Positions 1-5,025 of a stretch of 5,025 bases of DNA are shown here, piece by piece (position 1 is the stretch's first letter; each line of letters starts with the position of its first letter). Source of the DNA: Candidatus Woesearchaeota archaeon (lineage in GTDB: Archaea; Nanobdellota; Nanobdellia; Woesearchaeales; GW2011-AR4); assembly GCA_016185915.1 (NCBI GenBank), contig JACPMP010000131.1, positions 1-5,025 on the forward strand, read 5' to 3'. A model generated the notes under the pieces. The model was not told where the DNA came from and did no database searches. It was given only the letters and a program-made list of their open reading frames with translations. The translations under genes and the position numbers were made by a program.

Positions 1-20
1 AAAAATTTCAAAACGCAACA

Positions 21-28
21 TTTTTAAA
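21..28 (+). promoter_or_regulatory. TATA-like box of the operon promoter
   Basis: TTTTTAAA lies 22 nt before the ATG of the first gene (30 nt from box start to ATG). Archaeal TATA boxes sit about 25 nt before the transcription start, which would put the start close to base 50 and give a nearly leaderless mRNA. No SD-like sequence occurs between the box and the ATG, in agreement with that. The whole 50-nt leader is AT-rich, so a chance match is possible, and the upstream BRE is not clear. Confidence 0.45.
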
Positions 29-50
29 CAAATAATAACAAAAATTTGTC

Positions 51-1199
51 ATGGCAGATTTACAAAGCAGTGTAATAGAAACTGGTGTTGATAAATTAGT
101 AAATATTATCAAGGAAAGAGGAAGAATTGCATTAGCAGATGCTGCAAAAGAGCTTGGTGTAAGCACAACTGTAGTGCAAGAATGGGTTGATTTTCTAGAA
201 GATGAAGGGATTATAAGCGTCGAGTATAAGCTAACAAAGCCATATCTTGTTGATAGAAAATTAACTAAAAAAGAAGTCGAGACAAAGGCAAAAGAGTTTG
301 AAAGCAAAAAGGACGTATTTGTAAGGAAGGCGGAGGTAAGCTTAAGTTTTATTGAAAAACAGGCAGAAGAATTAAAGAAAGTAAAAAATGAATTTGATAA
401 ATTAAAGCAAGAGCTTGGATTGGAACTTGACACAGTAAGAGGCGACTTAAAAGAATTAGAGCGCTATCAGCAATTAAAAGAAGAATTAAAAAAACAAGTT
501 GAAGAGCAAAAAAATGAAGCAAAGCTAAAGATAGAGGAATTAACAAAGCAAGTTTTAAGGGAGCAAAAAAAATACCAAGAATTGATTGCTGACATAAAAA
601 GGGAAAAGAAAGAATTAACCAAAGAAAAGTCAGAAGCTGAATCTATAGAAGAAAGCGAGAGAATACTAAATAAAAGATTAGCAGAGCTAAAAGGAATGAT
701 AAGCATTATAGAAAAAAGGATTTTAGACGAGGATACGTCAATAAAAAATTCAGAAGGGCATATAGAAAAATTAACGGCTCTTATAGGGGATGTAAAGCAG
801 CGAGTTGACGAAGAAAAATCTGTTATAGACCCCTTGGTAGAGAAAAGCAAGGAGCAAGAAAGAAAAGTTTTTGAGCTTCAAGAGAAAATTTTAAAGAAAT
901 TATCCCAAAAGCAAAAAAGTGTTGCAAATGTGAAAGGCATGACAAAAAAAGTTGAAGATTTTTTTAAGAAAAAATTGGCCGTCATAAACTTGGTTGACAA
1001 AGTAAACAAAGATCGTGATGAGCTGGAAAAAAGTCTGATAGAGTTGATAAAAAAAGCCAAGTCTTTTCAATTAAGTTCAAAAAGCGGAGATGTGGGCAAG
1101 CAGATGACTGATCTAGAGAAGAAGTTCACCGAAGTGGATAAAAAGAAAACGGAGTTTGAAGCAGAGCTTAAAGAATTCAGCTCATTTTTCAGAAAATAA
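51..1199 (+). CDS. Winged-helix-like and long coiled-coil protein heading a type IV filament-like operon
   Basis: This 382-residue protein is not one I recognise by name. Residues about 12-68 read as a winged helix-turn-helix: a helix with DKLVNIIKERG, a second with ALADAAKELG, a recognition-like helix STTVVQEWVDFLEDEG, then a short strand-turn-strand ending PYLVDRK. Residues about 72-335 are almost unbroken Lys/Glu/Leu-rich helix with heptad-like spacing, broken mildly near 226-236 and 258-262. A Ser/Gly-rich break at 341-349 precedes a last helix (350-378) ending in SSFFRK. There is no signal peptide, membrane segment or cysteine, so it should be cytosolic and elongated, probably oligomeric. 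ATG 51 is chosen because it begins just before the folded domain and fits the TATA spacing. Cotranscription with a secretion ATPase and two platform proteins suggests a cytosolic scaffold, coupling or regulatory role for that machine; this is inference. A DNA-binding or SMC/kinetochore-like role is an alternative. Confidence 0.85.
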   Translation: MADLQSSVIETGVDKLVNIIKERGRIALADAAKELGVSTTVVQEWVDFLEDEGIISVEYKLTKPYLVDRKLTKKEVETKAKEFESKKDVFVRKAEVSLSFIEKQAEELKKVKNEFDKLKQELGLELDTVRGDLKELERYQQLKEELKKQVEEQKNEAKLKIEELTKQVLREQKKYQELIADIKREKKELTKEKSEAESIEESERILNKRLAELKGMISIIEKRILDEDTSIKNSEGHIEKLTALIGDVKQRVDEEKSVIDPLVEKSKEQERKVFELQEKILKKLSQKQKSVANVKGMTKKVEDFFKKKLAVINLVDKVNKDRDELEKSLIELIKKAKSFQLSSKSGDVGKQMTDLEKKFTEVDKKKTEFEAELKEFSSFFRK

Positions 1200-1211
1200 T
1201 TGATTAAAAAA

Positions 1212-1217
1212 GAGGTG
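1212..1217 (+). promoter_or_regulatory. Shine-Dalgarno sequence deciding a TTG start
   Basis: GAGGTG matches the complement of the conserved archaeal 16S rRNA 3' end. It lies 6 nt before TTG 1224. A TAG at 1218-1220 in the same frame rules out any earlier start, and there is no in-frame ATG until residue 121, well inside the protein. This supports non-AUG initiation at 1224, or at the adjacent TTG 1227. Confidence 0.75.
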
Positions 1218-1223
1218 TAGATT

Positions 1224-2879
1224 TTGTTGAAACGATTTAGTTTGAAGAAGCATGAAAAGGGTATAGAGGTTGCTCAACATGCTGAAAAAGAGGAAATAAA
1301 GGGGCAAGTGAAAGTCACAGGACTATCTCCAATTGCTGTACAAGAAAGTAAAAAGAAAGAGGATAAAGCTAAGTCAACTTATCCATCACTTAAAAAAGAA
1401 GATATAAAACTTCTTGCAACGTATAACTTTATTTCCGACAATATACCTATCACAATAAAGGTGTACAAAAAAAAGAATGAGTTTGTGCCTATATATGATG
1501 TTTCAATCTCAAGCATCAGCAAAAATACAGAGATAATTCTTGAGAAAATAAGAGAGGAGCTTACAGCGCAGGTCAGCTTGGGCATGGTTGATATTCTTAC
1601 AACAAAAGATACTGGGGTTATTGAGCAAAAGTTTATTGATGCGATAACTACTTTAGTCAACAAGCATTTTCCAGATGCTGACGAAAAAACAACTAATTTT
1701 CTTAGATCATACCTTATACAAAGAAGCCTTGGACTTGGAAGCATTGAAATTTTAATGGATGATGTAAATCTTGAGGAGGTGGCAATTAACAAAGCAGAAG
1801 ACCCAGTATGGGTTTATCATATAAAATTTGGCTGGCTAAAGACAAACATAATGCTTTCAAGTGAAGACCAGATAAGGCATTACGCTACAATGATTGGAAG
1901 AAGAATTGGAAGGCAGCTAACGATATTAGAGCCATTAATGGATGCTCACCTCAAGGGAGGGGACAGGGTCAATGCAACACTTGAGCCAATCTCCGTACAA
2001 GGCAATACAATAACGCTGAGAAAATTTGCAGCCAAGCCATGGACAATTACTGATTTCATAAAAGACAATACAATCTCGCCAGAAGCGTCTGCATTAATAT
2101 GGCTCGGAGTTCAATATGAGCTATCAACACTAATATCTGGCGGAACTGCAACTGGAAAAACATCTATGCTTAATGTAGTTGCAAATTTTTTTCCCCCTAA
2201 TCAAAGGATTATAAGCATAGAAGACACCAGAGAAATTCAACTGCCTAAATTTCTGCATTGGATTCCGATGGTAACTAGACTGCCAAATCCTGAAGGCAAA
2301 GGCGAAGTTTCAATGCTTGATTTGCTTGTCAACTCATTAAGAATGAGGCCTGACAGAATAATAGTAGGTGAAATCAGGAGAAAAAGAGAAGCTGAGGTAT
2401 TATTTGAAGCAATCCATACAGGCCATTCTGTTTATGCAACCGTGCATGCAAATGATACTCGTGAAACTATAACACGCCTTACAAACCCCCCTATTGAAAT
2501 CCCAAAGACAATGCTGCCAGCCATATCAATGATAATTGTGCAGTACAGAAATAGAAGGACTGGTGTAAGAAAAACATTCCAGATAGCTGAAATATTGCCT
2601 GATTCTGAGCCAAATGTGCTTATCCAGTTAGATATTAGGAAAGGTGCATTAAAAAAGGTTGCAAACTCAAAGGCATTGATAAGCACAATAGAATTATTCA
2701 CTGGCTTTTCAAGAAGTGAGCTAAATAGATCTCTAAAGGAGAAAGAAGCTGTATTAAAGTGGCTTGTAAAAAATAATATTAATACTGTTGATACTGTTGG
2801 AAGAGTCATGGCAGAATATTACACAAATAAGGATAATTTAATGGGTTGTGTAAGAAAGAATAAACTATTGGCTGATTAA
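1224..2879 (+). CDS. Type II/IV secretion ATPase (VirB11/GspE/ArlI family), archaeal type
   Basis: This 551-residue protein is a hexameric motor ATPase of the kind that powers archaeal pili, archaella and type II-like secretion from the cytoplasmic face of the membrane. Residues 1-60 are a Lys/Glu-rich, probably disordered tail. About 60-270 is the N-terminal domain, with the family signature SYLIQRSLGLGSIEILMDD (162-180). The RecA-like domain carries Walker A GGTATGKT (306-313, K312), the Asp box IEDTRE (332-337), Walker B DRIIVGE (377-383, E383) and the His box HTGHSVYATVHA (398-409, H408). LTNPPIEIP follows at about 417-425, and a helical C-terminal tail ends with KEAVLKWLVKNNI and a Tyr-Tyr segment typical of archaeal members. 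All catalytic motifs are intact. It lies 24 nt after the coiled-coil gene and 22 nt before its platform partners. The start is TTG, supported by an SD sequence. The subfamily (archaellum, adhesive pilus or secretion) cannot be fixed from this window. Confidence 0.95.
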   Translation: MLKRFSLKKHEKGIEVAQHAEKEEIKGQVKVTGLSPIAVQESKKKEDKAKSTYPSLKKEDIKLLATYNFISDNIPITIKVYKKKNEFVPIYDVSISSISKNTEIILEKIREELTAQVSLGMVDILTTKDTGVIEQKFIDAITTLVNKHFPDADEKTTNFLRSYLIQRSLGLGSIEILMDDVNLEEVAINKAEDPVWVYHIKFGWLKTNIMLSSEDQIRHYATMIGRRIGRQLTILEPLMDAHLKGGDRVNATLEPISVQGNTITLRKFAAKPWTITDFIKDNTISPEASALIWLGVQYELSTLISGGTATGKTSMLNVVANFFPPNQRIISIEDTREIQLPKFLHWIPMVTRLPNPEGKGEVSMLDLLVNSLRMRPDRIIVGEIRRKREAEVLFEAIHTGHSVYATVHANDTRETITRLTNPPIEIPKTMLPAISMIIVQYRNRRTGVRKTFQIAEILPDSEPNVLIQLDIRKGALKKVANSKALISTIELFTGFSRSELNRSLKEKEAVLKWLVKNNINTVDTVGRVMAEYYTNKDNLMGCVRKNKLLAD

Positions 2880-2882
2880 ATG

Positions 2883-2900
2883 TCAACTGGTTCCAGTTGA
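2883..2900 (+). repeat. Perfect inverted repeat (hairpin) in the ATPase/platform gene gap
   Basis: TCAACTGG (2883-2890) and CCAGTTGA (2893-2900) are exact reverse complements separated by TT. In RNA this could form a 7-bp stem with a GTTC loop. It fills 18 of the 22 intergenic bases, and the last two bases of its 3' arm are the GA of the GAGGTG SD sequence at 2899-2904. It could tune translation of the downstream gene, mark a processing site, or be a protein-binding palindrome. No oligo-T tract follows, so a terminator is unlikely. Confidence 0.6.
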
Positions 2901-2904
2901 GGTG
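2899..2904 (+). promoter_or_regulatory. Shine-Dalgarno-like GAGGTG overlapping the annotated GTG start
   Basis: This is the same hexamer found before the ATPase gene, but its last three bases are the GTG that would be the start codon. With the 6-nt spacing used upstream, it would instead point to the in-frame ATT at 2911. It therefore bears directly on which codon starts the following gene. Confidence 0.5.
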
Positions 2905-3738
2905 GTTAAAATTAAAGCAGGCACTTTAAACACAGCGTTTCAACGAATCTCAAAGACATTTCCAAATCTCAAGCTAAAGTTAAAACAAGCTGGAATAGAG
3001 GACAAGCCAGAGGACTTTATTAAAAAAACATTCATTTCTGCATTTTATATGACGACTGGTTTAGTTGTTTTCTTGTTTTTGGTGCTTGCAAAATTAGATT
3101 TAGTTAGAGGTGCATTATTTTTGATTATTCCAATAATATTTTTTGTTATGTTCTTTTATATGATAAGGCTGCCTGATGTAAAAATATCAAGAAAGGAAAA
3201 AGAAATAAGCAGGGAAATTGTTTTTGCTGGCAGGTTTATTATAGTGGAGCTTGAATCTGGCGTTCCATTGTATAATGCAATGGCAAACATTTCAAAAAAT
3301 TACGAAATCATAGGAAAATATTTCAAGGAAATAACAGACAAAGTTGATTTGGGGACAAGCATGGAAGATGCGTTAAACGAGGCAGTTGAATTTGTACCTT
3401 CAAATGACTTCAGAAAGATATTGTGGCAGATTATAAACTCAATAAGGACAGGCTCTAATGTAGCAAAATCTCTTTATTCTGCGATGGAGCAGATAACAAA
3501 AGATCAGATAACAGAGGTTAATAAATTTGGCAAAAAGCTTAATCCATTGGCAATGTTCTATATGGTAGTCGCAGTTATCCTGCCTACTTTGGGAATGACA
3601 ATGCTGATAATATTGTCTTCTTTCATACAATTCGAATTAAGCTTGACAATTCTGCTTGCACTTGCGGGCTTCCTTGGATTTGTGCAGTTCATGTTTATCG
3701 CTATAGTTAAGTTTTCCAGACCAGCAATTGATTTTTAA
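2902..3738 (+). CDS. GspF/TadC-type platform membrane protein, first of an adjacent pair
   Basis: This 278-residue integral membrane protein belongs to the type II secretion F family, the membrane platform on which the secretion ATPase acts. Residues 1-44 are a basic cytosolic segment with the family-like KQAGIEDKPEDFIKK. Hydrophobic segments lie at about 45-64 and 70-88. A cytosolic helical domain of about 100-213 has the recurring pattern ELESGVPLYNAM, then GTSMEDAL, then IRTGSNVAKSL. Two further membrane segments lie at about 216-240 and 246-270. The protein is about half the length of the fused archaeal FlaJ/ArlJ platform and aligns by eye with the next gene product. The start is uncertain: GTG 2902 is the first usual codon in this frame, but it overlaps the SD sequence; ATT 2911 is possible; the first ATG is codon 50, inside the first membrane segment. 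The 22-nt spacing from the ATPase suggests cotranscription and a direct partnership. Confidence 0.9.
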   Translation: MVKIKAGTLNTAFQRISKTFPNLKLKLKQAGIEDKPEDFIKKTFISAFYMTTGLVVFLFLVLAKLDLVRGALFLIIPIIFFVMFFYMIRLPDVKISRKEKEISREIVFAGRFIIVELESGVPLYNAMANISKNYEIIGKYFKEITDKVDLGTSMEDALNEAVEFVPSNDFRKILWQIINSIRTGSNVAKSLYSAMEQITKDQITEVNKFGKKLNPLAMFYMVVAVILPTLGMTMLIILSSFIQFELSLTILLALAGFLGFVQFMFIAIVKFSRPAIDF

Positions 3739-3740
3739 CA

Positions 3741-4844
3741 ATGTTTAGCATAAAAAACATATTCAAGAAAAAAACAGAAGCGGTTCAGCCAGAGAAAAAG
3801 ATTGAGTTCTTTAAAAAAAAGTTTAAAAAGGCGCAGCAAAAAAAATTAATGGCGCAGGAGAGGAGGCAGAGAATAAAGAACTATCTTGAGAGAGCAGGCC
3901 TTGATATAAGCACTCAAAAGCTTTCCAAAATATTTTTTAACATTGCTATTCTGACAAATCTTGCAGTATCCGGATATCTTATTTATTATTTTTCTGTAAC
4001 ATATGGCATTACATGGGGCACTGTGGTTGCGTCAATGGTTGTGCTTTGGATTTTTGTTTTCGTGCTTTTGATATTTGCATTATGGATTATATTTTATTTG
4101 GCTGTTGATTTAAAGATTTTCAAAAGGAAGCTTGACGTAGAAGAGGTTCTTCCAGATTTTTTGCAATTGACGGCCTCAAACATAAATGCAGGCATGACAA
4201 TTGATCGCGCTTTATGGTACGCTGTCAGGCCAAGGTTTGGTGTTTTGGCAAAAGAAATTGAGATAGTTGCGAAAGAAACAATGAGCGGGGTTGACTTGAA
4301 AACAGCGTTGGAGAAATTTGCCTCACGATATGACTCTGTTATTTTAAAAAGATCAATAAGCATGCTCAATGAGGGCATAGAAGCTGGAGGTGAAATTGGA
4401 GATTTGCTAAATAGGGTGGCAGTAAACATCCAGGAGCAAAAATCGATGATGAAAGAGATGTCTGCTAATGTCATGACTTACGTGATATTTATCACTTTTG
4501 CAACTGTAGTTGCAGCACCATTTTTGTTCGCTTTGTCTGGGGTTTTGGTAGAAGTCGTGCACAATCTTGGCTCTGCTTTGGGAAGCACAACAAGTGCTGC
4601 AGCAAATGCCGGTATTCCATTAACCTTTTCAGGAACGGGTATATCACAATCTGACTTTAGGATATTTGCAGTTGTGTCTTTAGTAATCACTTCATTATTT
4701 TCTGCAATGATGATTTCAACGATTAAAAAAGGTAACATAAAATCAGGAGTAAAATATATACCAATCTTTATAGGAATATCACTAATATTGTATCTTGTTG
4801 TAGGAGGATTAGCAGCAAAATTGCTTGGGTTATTTTTTGGGTAA
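3741..4844 (+). CDS. GspF/TadC-type platform membrane protein, second of the pair
   Basis: This 367-residue membrane protein is of the type II secretion F family. A Lys/Arg-rich cytosolic head (1-62) ends with RIKNYLERAGLDISTQKLSK, matching the KQAGIEDKPEDF region of its neighbour. Membrane segments lie at about 63-85 and 93-122. The cytosolic F domain (about 125-243) has LPDFLQLTASNINAGMTIDR, then SGVDLKTALEKF, then EGIEAGGEIGDLLNRVA, the best-preserved family signature in the pair. Further membrane segments follow at about 244-273, 305-327 and 338-364. A Ser/Thr/Ala/Gly-rich loop (274-304) is predicted to face outside. The ATG lies only 2 nt after the previous stop and has no SD sequence, so translation probably depends on coupling to the upstream gene. 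An internal ATG at codon 37 also lacks an SD sequence and would lose conserved basic sequence. The two platform proteins probably work as a heteromeric stand-in for one fused platform; that is inference. Confidence 0.93.
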   Translation: MFSIKNIFKKKTEAVQPEKKIEFFKKKFKKAQQKKLMAQERRQRIKNYLERAGLDISTQKLSKIFFNIAILTNLAVSGYLIYYFSVTYGITWGTVVASMVVLWIFVFVLLIFALWIIFYLAVDLKIFKRKLDVEEVLPDFLQLTASNINAGMTIDRALWYAVRPRFGVLAKEIEIVAKETMSGVDLKTALEKFASRYDSVILKRSISMLNEGIEAGGEIGDLLNRVAVNIQEQKSMMKEMSANVMTYVIFITFATVVAAPFLFALSGVLVEVVHNLGSALGSTTSAAANAGIPLTFSGTGISQSDFRIFAVVSLVITSLFSAMMISTIKKGNIKSGVKYIPIFIGISLILYLVVGGLAAKLLGLFFG

Positions 4845-4910
4845 ATAAAATATTTATGGAATGTATTTGGAGTGCATTTAAACTTGATAATCATTTAGTG
4901 AAGTGACTCA

Positions 4911-4919
4911 TTTTTTCTT
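4911..4919 (+). terminator. Oligo-T transcription terminator candidate
   Basis: TTTTTTCTT lies 66 nt after the last operon stop codon and before the next promoter-like element. Archaeal RNA polymerase commonly terminates on non-template T-runs without needing a hairpin. No convincing stem precedes it, only short direct repeats (AGTGA twice at 4897-4906 and TCATTT at 4891 and 4908). The rest of the 133-nt intergenic stretch shows no gene that I can support. Confidence 0.4.
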
Positions 4920-4946
4920 GAAGTATATTCTATAACAGCGAAATGA

Positions 4947-4954
4947 TTTTATAG
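4947..4954 (+). promoter_or_regulatory. TATA-like box of the last (partial) gene
   Basis: TTTTATAG starts 31 nt before ATG 4978, nearly the same geometry as the box ahead of the first gene. CGAAA at 4939-4943, just upstream, resembles an archaeal BRE. The predicted transcription start falls within a few bases of the ATG, and there is no SD sequence, so a leaderless transcript is expected. Confidence 0.45.
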
Positions 4955-4957
4955 TAG

Positions 4958-4976
4958 TTAGCTATATTGTAGCTAA
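4958..4976 (+). promoter_or_regulatory. Operator-like inverted repeat over the predicted transcription start
   Basis: TTAGCTA (4958-4964) and TAGCTAA (4970-4976) are perfect reverse complements around a 5-nt spacer. Each half contains TAGCTA, itself a palindrome, and the two copies are 11 bp apart, about one helical turn. The site lies between the TATA-like box and the start codon, where archaeal repressors commonly block polymerase. The bound factor is unknown. Confidence 0.4.
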
Positions 4977-4977
4977 T

Positions 4978-5025
4978 ATGCGAAAAGAGGTCAAACTTGA
5001 GCTTACTGGTTACGAGATGCTTGAG
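4978..5025 (+). CDS. Start of an unidentified gene, cut by the window edge
   Basis: ATG 4978 opens a frame of 16 codons, MRKEVKLELTGYEMLE, with no stop before the window ends. It is supported by its position behind a TATA-like box at leaderless spacing and a palindromic site. The N-terminus is charged, with no signal peptide or membrane segment. It is too short for a family call. The preceding terminator candidate and its own promoter suggest a separate transcription unit from the pilus-like operon. Confidence 0.5.
   Translation, partial: MRKEVKLELTGYEMLE

Noticed and set aside
1..47. AAAAATTT repeated at 1-8 and 40-47
   Set aside because: This is low-complexity AT sequence in a promoter region, and two copies of such an octamer are not significant.
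8..850. Several long open frames on the minus strand opposite the coiled-coil gene
   Set aside because: They are Ser/Phe/Leu-rich mirror translations of Lys/Glu-rich coding sequence, with no SD sequence, promoter or domain pattern. The plus-strand frame has a coherent domain layout.
2139..2162. Walker A with Ala-Thr before GKT rather than the common Ala-Ser or Gly-Ser
   Set aside because: The variable positions of GxxxxGKT tolerate this change, and the catalytic Gly, Lys and Thr are intact, so no loss of function is implied.
2880..2900. ATG directly after the ATPase stop giving a six-codon frame, MSTGSS, ending just before GTG 2902
   Set aside because: It could relay ribosomes to the next gene, but it is explained as readily by the hairpin sequence itself and has no SD sequence. 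It is too short to support as a gene.
4877..4882. TTTAAA resembling a second TATA box in the intergenic region
   Set aside because: No supported start codon lies at the matching distance, and the T-run terminator candidate follows. It could drive a small RNA, but nothing in the sequence supports one.
4478..4894. A 138-codon minus-strand open frame running into the downstream intergenic region
   Set aside because: It lies almost wholly opposite the second platform gene, has low-complexity composition and no recognisable features, and no ribosome-binding site was seen.
4856..4906. A 16-codon frame after the operon (MECIWSAFKLDNHLVK)
   Set aside because: It has no SD sequence and no suitably spaced TATA box, and a frame of this length is expected by chance in AT-rich intergenic DNA.

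Overview
The window is one strand-uniform, AT-rich (by eye about one third G+C), tightly packed operon that looks archaeal. The signs are AGA/AGG-dominated arginine and frequent ATA isoleucine codons, TATA-like boxes about 30 nt before first-gene starts, a GAGGTG Shine-Dalgarno (SD) hexamer before internal genes, and an archaeal secretion-ATPase/TadC module. The compact gene set, low G+C and split platform proteins would suit a DPANN-type archaeon (for example the Woesearchaeota/Pacearchaeota sphere). That placement is inference; no rRNA or other marker gene is present.

Layout: bases 1-50 hold a probable promoter whose predicted transcript would be nearly or fully leaderless. Then come four plus-strand genes with gaps of 24, 22 and 2 nt. 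(1) 51-1199 is a cytosolic protein with an N-terminal winged-helix-like domain and a very long charged coiled coil, of unrecognised function. (2) 1224-2879 is a VirB11/GspE/ArlI-type secretion ATPase with intact Walker A, Asp-box, Walker B and His-box motifs. (3) 2902-3738 and (4) 3741-4844 are two paralogous GspF/TadC-type inner-membrane platform proteins. A 133-nt intergenic stretch follows. It holds an oligo-T terminator candidate, a TATA-like element and a perfect inverted repeat over the predicted transcription start of the next gene, whose first 16 codons end the window.

Genes 2-4 form the motor and membrane platform of an archaeal type IV filament or type II secretion-like machine. The ATPase would dock on the cytoplasmic domains of the two platform proteins and drive assembly or extraction of a pilin-like subunit. 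No pilin or prepilin peptidase is encoded here. The coiled-coil winged-helix protein at the head of the operon is the least explained part and the best candidate for something undescribed. Smaller points of interest are a hairpin filling the ATPase/platform gap next to an ambiguous start codon, and an operator-like palindrome before the last gene.
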